The notes beneath the pieces were generated by a model that was not told the DNA's origin, searched no databases, and was given only the letters and a program-made list of their open reading frames with translations. The position numbers and the translations under genes are program-made. Source: Paraburkholderia acidipaludis NBRC 101816 (GTDB lineage Bacteria > Pseudomonadota > Gammaproteobacteria > Burkholderiales > Burkholderiaceae). Taken from it: a stretch of 64,000 bases of DNA. Of the stretch, positions 42,023-49,378 are shown piece by piece; the first letter of the stretch is position 1, and the number at the start of each line of letters is the position of its first letter. The stretch lies in the NCBI RefSeq assembly GCF_000684975.1, contig NZ_BAXZ01000025.1:1-64000 (forward strand), in the 5' to 3' direction.

Positions 42023-42166
42023 GGATCTCCCCGATCCGCCGAAGCGGCGCGTGAAATCCGGGGCCGTCGCCCGCAGGGCACGGGCTGGGCCGGTCCGGAC
42101 AATGGACAAAGAATAGCATCGCCCACGAACGCACGGACGGTGGCCGTCCTCGCACACCCTCGCGTG

Positions 42167-42808
42167 CTACCCGCGCCAGGCCGAGTGGCGGATCACGCTG
42201 CAGAAGTTGCCGGCGTGAAAATGCGGATCCTTGTCGGCCAGCACGTCGGTCTTCACGTTGCCGAACGTCGTTGCCGGCTTGTGGTGGATGCCGTCGTAGA
42301 ACGCCTGGATGATGTCCTCCTTGAAGTGCGGGGTGCGCGGATGCGCATGTACGACCGCTTCGCGTTCGGCGTCGCTGTACTTGTCGTAGGCGAGGCCGAG
42401 CACGTCCATCTCCACGCCCGCCGTCACGAGCGCGATTACCGGATGCATATGCTTGGGAATGCCAGGCGTCGTGTGGAGTGCGATGGCGGTCCACACGAGA
42501 TCGATGTCGTGTTGCGCGATGCCGTGGCTCTTCAGGAAATCGCGCGCCGCGTTGGCGCCGTCCACCTCGAAACGCTCGTGCGGGCTGCTGTGCGTGTGCA
42601 TGAGGCCCACGTCATGGAACATCGCGCCCGCGTAGAGCAGCTCGGGGTCGAACTTCAATCCGCGGCGCTGGCCGGCGAGCGCGCCGAAGTAGTACACGCG
42701 GCTCGAATGATGGAACAGCAGCGGCGTTTCGGTGTCGCGCACGAATTCGGTGATTTCCCGGGCCAGCTGGCTATCGGGAATGGCGACGTTGGACAGGTCG
42801 AAGCTCAT
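42167..42808 (-). CDS. HD-domain hydrolase
   Basis: 213 residues. The metal-binding HD pattern shows in PLLFHHSSRVYYFG, AGAMFHDVGLMHTH (the HD pair), and a further histidine in AIALHTTPGIPKHMHP. The family includes cyanamide-hydratase-like and nucleotide hydrolases; the substrate is unclear. It is not an HD-GYP c-di-GMP enzyme: no GYP motif is seen. It is the first of three same-strand genes ahead of the diguanylate cyclase, but the 144-bp gap may hold a separate promoter. Divergent from the GlxA-type gene. Confidence 0.83.
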   Translation of the reverse strand: MSFDLSNVAIPDSQLAREITEFVRDTETPLLFHHSSRVYYFGALAGQRRGLKFDPELLYAGAMFHDVGLMHTHSSPHERFEVDGANAARDFLKSHGIAQHDIDLVWTAIALHTTPGIPKHMHPVIALVTAGVEMDVLGLAYDKYSDAEREAVVHAHPRTPHFKEDIIQAFYDGIHHKPATTFGNVKTDVLADKDPHFHAGNFCSVIRHSAWRG

Positions 42809-42937
42809 GGGAATCTCCGTGGGGGAAGGGGTGTGAATGTATTGTGGTTCGTGCGAGAATTGTCCTCAATTGACTGAGGGCGCCGAATTCTGCCATTTCG
42901 CGCAGGATCCGGACACGGAAAAGGAGTGCCGGGAAAC

Positions 42938-43963
42938 ATGGCCAGAATCGTCGCCATTCTTGCGTTGCCGGGCGTCCAGCTGCTGGACGTGAGCGGGCCG
43001 CTCGACGTTTTCGCCCAGGCCAATCTGGAGGCGGGCCGGCATGTCTACGATCTGCGCGTGGTGGCGTGCCGGCCGGGCCCGATTCGCAGCTCCTCGGGCG
43101 TGCGGCTGGTGGCCGATGCCGTGGCCGGCGCACCGGCCGCTCAGCCGCACGCCGGAGCGCAGGCAGCGGGCGAGGAGCCGGAGCGCATCGATACGCTGCT
43201 CGTGGCGGGCGCGCCCGACGCCGCCACCGCGCAGTTGCCCGCGCGCGTGCAGGCATGGCTGCGGGCAACCGCCGCGCGCAGCCGGCGCTACGGATCGGTC
43301 TGCACGGGCGCCTTCGTGCTTGCCGCGAGCGGCCTGCTGCGCAAGCGCCGCGTGACGACGCACTGGGCCGCGGCAGAGCGGCTCGCGCAGGTGTGCCCCA
43401 GTGCGATCGTCGAGCCGGACTCGCTCTACGTGCGCGACGGCAAGCTGCGCACGGCGGCGGGCGTGACGGCCGGCCTCGACCTCGCGCTCTCGCTCGTAGA
43501 GGAGGATCTCGGGCGCGAGATCGCGATGCGGGTGGCGAGCCAGCTCGTGATGTTCTTCAAACGGCCCGGCGGGCAGTTGCAGTTCAGCCGCAGCGGCGCG
43601 GCGCAGCCGGCCGGGCGCTCCGCGCTGCAGGAGGTGCAGCGCTGGGTGGCCGCGCATCCGGAGGAACCGCACCGCGTGCCCGACCTCGCTGCGCGCGTGG
43701 GCCTGAGCCCGCGCCATTTCGCACGGCTTTTCCAGTCCGAGGTGGGCATGACGCCTGCGGCGTGGGTCGAGACGGTTCGTGTCAATGCCGCGCGCGGCCT
43801 GCTGGAGACGTCGGGCGAGGCGCCCAAGCGTGTGGCGACCCGCTGCGGTTTCGCGAATGCCGACACGCTGCGGCGCGCATTCATCAAGCATGTCGGCGTG
43901 ACGCCGGCTGAATATCGCCGGCGTTTCGCCTCGCACGCGGCGGCGGGTCCGGCGGCTCGTTAG
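42938..43963 (+). CDS. GlxA-type AraC-family regulator
   Basis: 341 residues. The N-terminal 190 form a DJ-1/PfpI-like fold: VAILALPGVQLLDVSGPLDV and a nucleophile elbow YGSVCTGAFVLAASGLL with cysteine. The C-terminal two helix-turn-helix units read PDLAARVGLSPRHFARLFQS and RVATRCGFANADTLRRAFIK. The group controls catabolism of amino acids, quaternary amines or similar compounds. It faces the HD-domain gene across 129 bp. Start MARIVAIL at 42938; a GTG four codons earlier overlaps the AAGGAG site and is unlikely. Confidence 0.92.
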   Translation: MARIVAILALPGVQLLDVSGPLDVFAQANLEAGRHVYDLRVVACRPGPIRSSSGVRLVADAVAGAPAAQPHAGAQAAGEEPERIDTLLVAGAPDAATAQLPARVQAWLRATAARSRRYGSVCTGAFVLAASGLLRKRRVTTHWAAAERLAQVCPSAIVEPDSLYVRDGKLRTAAGVTAGLDLALSLVEEDLGREIAMRVASQLVMFFKRPGGQLQFSRSGAAQPAGRSALQEVQRWVAAHPEEPHRVPDLAARVGLSPRHFARLFQSEVGMTPAAWVETVRVNAARGLLETSGEAPKRVATRCGFANADTLRRAFIKHVGVTPAEYRRRFASHAAAGPAAR

Positions 43964-44146
43964 ATTCAGTGAGGATTGGAAAGCGATTCGCCTTGCATCG
44001 GGAGTGCATTTGTCCGGCATCATTTGTGCCTGAGCAAGATAAGAGCCACCCTGCAAAGACAATACCGGCGATAATCTGCAGAATGAATCGCTGCCCGCCG
44101 CCAGGGGACGATCGGCCGGCAAAAATACCCTTCACGCGACAAACTT

Positions 44147-45607
44147 ATGTTCTCGATCCTGCCCGCGTTCGTGTCCGCGCAGTTTCTCGGATTCGGCGTG
44201 TACGTGCTGCTCACGGAGGGCGTGACGCGCCTTTCGGTGCCGTTCGCCTTGATGTGCGCGACCACGTTCATCTGGCAGGGCACGTGGGCCTTCCTGTTTC
44301 AGGTCTCCGATCCCGAGCTTTCGGGCATGCTCGTCAAGCTGGGCTATCTTTTTATCCTGTTCCTGCCCACCACCTTCTATCACTTCGTTGCCGAGGTCAC
44401 CGCGCGGCGCGGCGAGAAGCCGCTCCTCGTCGCCTCGTACAGCCTGAGCGCCGTGCTGGCGGTGCTGCTCGTCCTGAGCAACTGGGTGGTGGACGGCTAT
44501 GGCACGTTCTTCTTCGGGCGTTACCCGAAGGCGGGTCTGCTGCACCCCTTGCACGTCCTGCAGACGGTGGTGCTCGCGCTGCGCAGCGGCTGGCTGCTCG
44601 TTTCGGCGCACCGGCAGACGCACGCGCACGACCGCCGCAAGCTGCTCGACCTCTGCCTCGTGAGTCTGGGCCTCTACGGGCTCGCCGCCAGCGACTACGC
44701 CGTGAACTACGGCGTCGGCTTCTATCCGGTGGGGGCCGTCTTCATTGCCGTGAGCCTCGGCATCCTGGCCGTGACGATCGTGCGCTACGGCCTCATGCGG
44801 CCGTATCTGCTCGCGGCCACGGTTGCGCATGAAGTGGCGACGCCGCTTGCCGCCATCGGCATGCATGCCGAGGAGATCGGCAACGTGCTGCCGGAACTGA
44901 TGCGCGGCTATCAGCTGGCCGTGCAGCATCAGCTCTGCGTGGATGGCCTGTATCCCGGGCAGTCGGAACGGCTCACGTCGCTCGCTTCCTCGATCCGCCG
45001 CCAGGTGGACAGCACGAGCACCGTGGTGGAGATGTCGCTCGCGTCGTTCACGCTCGACCGGCTCGACCGGCGCAGCTTCGAAAACTGCTCCATGCGCTCT
45101 TGCGTGAACGCGGCGCTCGAGCGCTTTCCGTTCCGCTCCGGCGAGCGCGAGATGGTGGACGTCGAGCCGATGGAAGCCTCGCTGCGTTTCTCGGGTTCGG
45201 ATTCGCTCGTGGTGTTCGTGCTTTTCAATTTGCTCAAGAACGCGCTGTTCGCGATCCAGACCGAGGGTGGCCCAGGGCGCGTCGAGATCTGCGCGCATGA
45301 CGAAAACGGCTTTTGCGTCCTGACGTTCCGCGACACCGGTCCGGGCATTGCCGCGGAGGTTCTGCCGCGCATTTTCGACCCGTTCTTTTCGACCAAATCG
45401 CATGGCCGCGGTGTCGGCATGGGCCTCGCGTTCTGCCGGCGCGTGGCCGACGCTTTGGGCGGCAGCATTGCTTGCGAATCGGAACTGGGCGTCCACACCA
45501 CCTTCACGCTGCGCCTGCCCCAGCCCGGGTCCGCCGCTGACCGCGCGCTGCACGACGCGCCGGGGCGGACCCGCCGCTGGGCGGCGGGGCAGGACTACGC
45601 GGGTTAA
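44147..45607 (+). CDS. LqsS/CqsS-like 7TM sensor histidine kinase
   Basis: 486 residues. Seven hydrophobic segments in residues 1-225 match the 7TM histidine-kinase sensor (WAFLFQVSDPELSGMLVKLG; FLPTTFYHFVAEV). The kinase core has the histidine in TVAHEVATPLAAIGMHAEEI and boxes FNLLKNALFAIQ, FRDTGPGIAAEVLPRIFDPF, SHGRGVGMGLAFCRRV. The layout and HEVATPL motif resemble the alpha-hydroxyketone receptors LqsS and CqsS. An LqsR-like gene lies 0.8 kb downstream, but no LqsA/CqsA synthase is nearby. Its stop TAA overlaps the stop of the opposite-strand gene. Confidence 0.83.
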   Translation: MFSILPAFVSAQFLGFGVYVLLTEGVTRLSVPFALMCATTFIWQGTWAFLFQVSDPELSGMLVKLGYLFILFLPTTFYHFVAEVTARRGEKPLLVASYSLSAVLAVLLVLSNWVVDGYGTFFFGRYPKAGLLHPLHVLQTVVLALRSGWLLVSAHRQTHAHDRRKLLDLCLVSLGLYGLAASDYAVNYGVGFYPVGAVFIAVSLGILAVTIVRYGLMRPYLLAATVAHEVATPLAAIGMHAEEIGNVLPELMRGYQLAVQHQLCVDGLYPGQSERLTSLASSIRRQVDSTSTVVEMSLASFTLDRLDRRSFENCSMRSCVNAALERFPFRSGEREMVDVEPMEASLRFSGSDSLVVFVLFNLLKNALFAIQTEGGPGRVEICAHDENGFCVLTFRDTGPGIAAEVLPRIFDPFFSTKSHGRGVGMGLAFCRRVADALGGSIACESELGVHTTFTLRLPQPGSAADRALHDAPGRTRRWAAGQDYAG

Positions 45608-46101
45608 TTCACGCCTGAAGGCAGGATCAGCTCATATTCCTTGACCCGTTCGATGATGCCCGGCGGGAAGCGGCGGATGCGCTTGTCGGTGCCGGCGAAC
45701 AGGATCTGCTGATAGCCGAGCGATACCGGCCGCCCGTCCACGCAGAAGCGGAACACGAGATAGGCGGAGCATTGCCGCACCTGGAACGTGTTCAGATAGC
45801 AGTCCACCCGCTGAAACGGGAACGTCTCCTGAACGTATTCCTGATGCGCACGCTTGGTCACGAACACGCCACCCGAAGCGAGCAGATTGTTGTGAATGCA
45901 TTCGTGAAACCAGCGTTCGCGGCAAATGCCTTGCCACTCGAAATAGCGCGCGAAATAGGTGTTCATGAAGGCATTGGAGTCCTTGAGATAGATGTCGATC
46001 ACGTGATGGAACGTCTTGCTGGGCGTTGCATCCGTGATCTGCTCGGAGAGCTGTGCAGTGCCACGGGTAAGGAGGGCGGGAATGGCTTCGCGTGTGAACA
46101 T
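45604..46101 (-). CDS. Hot-dog-fold (thioesterase-like) protein
   Basis: 165 residues. FMNTYFARYFEWQGICRERW is the first strand and central helix of a 4HBT-type hot-dog thioesterase. Later strands (ASGGVFVTKRAHQEYVQETF; CSAYLVFRFCVDGRPVSLGY) continue the fold. The usual catalytic Asp of 4HBT enzymes is not evident near the helix (asparagine/threonine there), so it may bind or transfer an acyl group rather than hydrolyse it. It lies antiparallel between an LqsS-like kinase and an LqsR-like regulator, so a role in making or clearing the signal is an attractive inference. Confidence 0.72.
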   Translation of the reverse strand: MFTREAIPALLTRGTAQLSEQITDATPSKTFHHVIDIYLKDSNAFMNTYFARYFEWQGICRERWFHECIHNNLLASGGVFVTKRAHQEYVQETFPFQRVDCYLNTFQVRQCSAYLVFRFCVDGRPVSLGYQQILFAGTDKRIRRFPPGIIERVKEYELILPSGVN

Positions 46102-46138
46102 CGTATAACTCCAGAAGGTGACTGCAGGCGGCAGCCGC

Positions 46139-46164
46139 GCATGTCATTTCGGGAAATGACATGC
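46139..46164. promoter_or_regulatory. 26-bp perfect inverted repeat between hot-dog and lqsR-like genes
   Basis: GCATGTCATTTC (46139-46150), spacer GG, GAAATGACATGC (46153-46164): twelve of twelve base pairs match. It is centred 50 bp before the leftward hot-dog start and 237 bp before the rightward LqsR-like start. Size and symmetry are those of a strong dimer operator; no T-tract follows, so a terminator is unlikely. Confidence 0.7.
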
Positions 46165-46388
46165 AGGCATTCTGGCCCCCTTCGTGCGTCGCAAAAACGG
46201 CTCAGCCCACACTGTTTTGTGCCCTCGTGGCGGCCAACGTTTGCTGTTGATGCGCATCGCATTCGAGGCCGCACACTAATGTCCACAGGTTGCTCCGCGA
46301 TGCGTTATCGCCGCATAATCTGGACGCTTTGCACCGGGTATCGCGCACGGAATCGTTGCCGCCCCGGCCTGTATTTACTGAGGCAGCC

Positions 46389-47363
46389 ATGAGTTCGATA
46401 GTCAGACAGCCGGTGCTTTATCCCGTATCCGTAGTGTTCGTCGACGACAGCGCCGACTTTCTCCACGCCCTGCGCGGGTTCTTTCACGACGCGCCCATGC
46501 ACCGCTTCTACACGGACCCGCACGAGGCGCTCGCGCACGTGGCTTCGCGTTCGGAGCGGCATGCCACGAAGAGCCCGCTATCGGGGCCGGCCTGGTCGGA
46601 GTTCGAGAAGCGAGGAGGCAACGCGCTGGGCGAGGACGTGATGGCCGACGCCGCGCGTTTCGAGGACATTGCGGCACTCGTGGTGGACTGCGAAATGCCG
46701 GGTATGGACGGCATTCAGTTTCTTTCTTCGGTCACGGGCACGGCGTGCTCGAAGATCCTGCTCACGGGCACGGCGAACGAGTCGCACGCCGTGGACGCGT
46801 TCAACGCGGGCCTGATCGACTACTACCTGAAGAAGAGCGATCCGGCGATGACGCGCAAGCTCGCGCGCGTGCTCGACGAGGCGAAGCAGAAGTATTGCGC
46901 GGGCCGCGGCCACATCGGCGTGCACGGCGTCGGCTCGATCTATGCGACTGCGCAGACGCAGGAAGTGCTCGACGAACTCGCGCAGCGCGAGCGGATTGTC
47001 GAGTACTACTGGCGGCCCGAGCAGAACGCCGTGCTGACGCTCGATGCGCTCGGCAACACCGGCGTATTTCTGGCGTGGGACAGTCGCGACTGGGCTGCGC
47101 AATGCGATGTGGTGGCGGACGAGGGCGGCCCGGCCGATCTGCTCGAAGCCATGACCGCCCGAAGCGCGATGCCGGTGTTCTGGCCGGGCGAGGCCTATCG
47201 GCCGGGTTCGGCCGGCGTACCCATGGCGACGCCCGTGCCGATGTCCGGCGTGGACGGTGCGCACTGGAGCTGGACCCGGCTCGATGCGGTGGTGCTCGAG
47301 CCGGGAATGTCGACGTTTGCTGACTGGCGCAAGCAGCAGCGTCAGAAGGTTTCCCAGTCCTGA
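46389..47363 (+). CDS. LqsR-like response regulator
   Basis: 324 residues. The receiver begins VSVVFVDDSADFLHALRG, but a 40-residue insert pushes the phosphoacceptor to Asp100 in ALVVDCEMPGMDG, much as Legionella LqsR has its aspartate near 108. KILLTGTANESHAVDAFNAG and DYYLKKSD complete the domain. The C-terminal half has no known DNA-binding motif (QERIVEYYWRPEQNAV-like region; WDSRDWAAQC), again like LqsR. It is the probable partner of the LqsS-like kinase. Its last 22 bases overlap the 3' end of the chemoreceptor gene on the other strand. Confidence 0.82.
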   Translation: MSSIVRQPVLYPVSVVFVDDSADFLHALRGFFHDAPMHRFYTDPHEALAHVASRSERHATKSPLSGPAWSEFEKRGGNALGEDVMADAARFEDIAALVVDCEMPGMDGIQFLSSVTGTACSKILLTGTANESHAVDAFNAGLIDYYLKKSDPAMTRKLARVLDEAKQKYCAGRGHIGVHGVGSIYATAQTQEVLDELAQRERIVEYYWRPEQNAVLTLDALGNTGVFLAWDSRDWAAQCDVVADEGGPADLLEAMTARSAMPVFWPGEAYRPGSAGVPMATPVPMSGVDGAHWSWTRLDAVVLEPGMSTFADWRKQQRQKVSQS

Positions 47364-49111
47364 TTGTCGCCGGCTGCCGCCGAGGCCGCCTCAACCGCCG
47401 CTGCGGGCTGGCGTGCGGGCGCGGCCACGGCGCTCGGGCGTGACTTCATTACCGGCTCGCGCGGGGCGGCCGGCCGCACCGGCGCCTTGCGCGCGGAAAC
47501 GGCGCGCGCCGCGGGCGAGGCGGGAGCGGCCGGCGCGGGAGCGCTTGCGTAAGCCGCTCCGCCAATCCGGAACACCGCGACCACCTCGCGCAGGCCCTGC
47601 GACTGTGTGGCCATGGCCTGCGCCGCCGCCGACGCCTCTTCCACGAGCGCGGCGTTCTGCTGGGTCATCTCGTCCATCTGCGAAACGGCCCGATTGACCT
47701 GCTCGATGCCCGAATGCTGCTCTTCGGAGGCAGCCGAGATTTCGCCCATGAGGTCGGCCACGCGCTTCGCGGACTGCACGACTTCGTCGATCGTCGTGCC
47801 CGCTTCGTCGACGAGCTTCGAGCCTTCCACCACCTGCGCCACCGACTGGCCAATCAGTTCCTTGATCTCCTTCGCGGCGCTCGCGCTGCGCTGCGCGAGG
47901 CTGCGCACTTCGGCGGCGACCACGGCGAAGCCGCGCCCCTGATCGCCGGCGCGCGCGGCTTCCACGGCCGCGTTGAGCGCGAGGATGTTCGTCTGGAACG
48001 CAATGCCGTCGATCACGCCGATGATCTGCTCGACACGCTCGGACGTGGTCGAGATATCGTGCATCGTGGCCACGACGCGGCGCACGACTGCGCCTCCGCG
48101 CGCCGCGACTTCGGCCGCGTTGGCGGCGAGCGTGTTGCCCTGGCGCGCGTTGTCGGTGTTGTGCTTGACCGTGGCGGTGAGCTCTTCCATGCTCGCGGCC
48201 GTTTCTTCCAGCGAGGCCGCCTGCTCTTCGGTGCGCGAGGACAGGTCGAGGTTGCCGGTGGCGATCTCGTTGGCGCCCGTCGTGATCGATTCGGCCGAGG
48301 TCTGGATGCGGCGCACGGTGTCCACGAGCTGATGCTGCATCTGGCTCATCGCATACAACAGGCTGCGCTCGCCGCCGCCCGAAATCTTCACTTGCGCGTT
48401 GAGGTCGCCCGAGGCGATGCGCGCGCAGATTTCGGCCGCGTAGTCGGGCTCGCCGCCGAGGCTCGTGCGAATGCTGCGGATCAGCCAGAGCATGCCGAGC
48501 GTGAGCGCCGCGCCGATCAGGCAGATCAGCGTGAGATTGCCGGCGAGGGCGCGGTAGAACGCGTCGTCGATGTCGTCCACGTAGACGCCCGTGAACACGT
48601 GCCAGTCCCACGCCGGCACGAGGTCGGAGTAGGTGATCTTGCCGACCGGCGAGCTGTGTCCGGGTTTCGGCCAGACGTACTGGCTATAGTGATCGCCGCC
48701 CGGCGACGAGCTTTTGACGATCTCGACGGCCACGTGCGTGCCCTGCGGATCGACCATGTCCGCCTGGCTTTTGCCTTCCATATCGGGCTTGGGCGGGACG
48801 AGCAGGGCCACGGTCTGCGAGTCGTAGATGCCGAAATAGCCGCTCTGGTCGGCGCCGTAGCGCATGTTGCGCAGCGCGGCGAGGGCCTGGCGCTTCGCGT
48901 CGTCGGCCGAAAGCCGGCCCGAGGCGGCCTGCTTCTGATACCAGGCGATGAGGCTCATGGCGCTCTCGGTCTGCTGGGCGAGCATGTCCTTGCGGTCGCT
49001 CAGCATGCCCTGGCGCGTCATGACGGCATTCGCCGCGACCATGACGATGAGCGAAATCCAGAGCAGGGCGACGATGCTCCATGCTCGCTTATTCAACGAT
49101 AAACGTTTCAC
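47342..49111 (-). CDS. Methyl-accepting chemotaxis protein with single Cache sensor
   Basis: 589 residues from a GTG at 49111 (a TTG at 49147 is less likely). Membrane segments at about 10-30 and 190-210 bracket a Cache-like periplasmic domain (RYGADQSGYFGIYDSQTVAL; AWDWHVFTGVYVDDIDD). HAMP-like linker, then the signalling hairpin with the conserved tip QTNILALNAAVEAARAGDQ and GRGFAVVAAEVRSLAQRS. A long Ala/Pro tail ends in DWETF, a CheR/CheB docking pentapeptide type. It feeds CheA; no che genes adjoin it. Ligand unknown, often a small carboxylate for this sensor class. Confidence 0.94.
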   Translation of the reverse strand: MKRLSLNKRAWSIVALLWISLIVMVAANAVMTRQGMLSDRKDMLAQQTESAMSLIAWYQKQAASGRLSADDAKRQALAALRNMRYGADQSGYFGIYDSQTVALLVPPKPDMEGKSQADMVDPQGTHVAVEIVKSSSPGGDHYSQYVWPKPGHSSPVGKITYSDLVPAWDWHVFTGVYVDDIDDAFYRALAGNLTLICLIGAALTLGMLWLIRSIRTSLGGEPDYAAEICARIASGDLNAQVKISGGGERSLLYAMSQMQHQLVDTVRRIQTSAESITTGANEIATGNLDLSSRTEEQAASLEETAASMEELTATVKHNTDNARQGNTLAANAAEVAARGGAVVRRVVATMHDISTTSERVEQIIGVIDGIAFQTNILALNAAVEAARAGDQGRGFAVVAAEVRSLAQRSASAAKEIKELIGQSVAQVVEGSKLVDEAGTTIDEVVQSAKRVADLMGEISAASEEQHSGIEQVNRAVSQMDEMTQQNAALVEEASAAAQAMATQSQGLREVVAVFRIGGAAYASAPAPAAPASPAARAVSARKAPVRPAAPREPVMKSRPSAVAAPARQPAAAVEAASAAAGDNQDWETF

Positions 49112-49378
49112 TTTTCTGAGTTCCCGGTCTCTTTCGCTACCCAACAACGGCTACCCGACAACGCAAATCCGGCAGCGGGGACTGCTTTCCCACCCTACTT
49201 AACGGACGATTCGGGGCAATCTGAAGGTCTACGCGCAAACGATTGGCGAATGGGGGGGATCGAAGGCGGAGATCGCCGCCCAGGCGGGCGGCGGCGTGGG
49301 TGCAGGGCAACAAGGGACTCGGGATGCGGGCGAGCGGCAGGCCCTGAGGCCGCGGCCACCCGCCACGCCGTCGTGCGA

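Noticed and set aside
42167..42808. HD protein as an HD-GYP c-di-GMP phosphodiesterase
   Set aside because: No GYP motif or its conserved surroundings; the protein is a short HD hydrolase.
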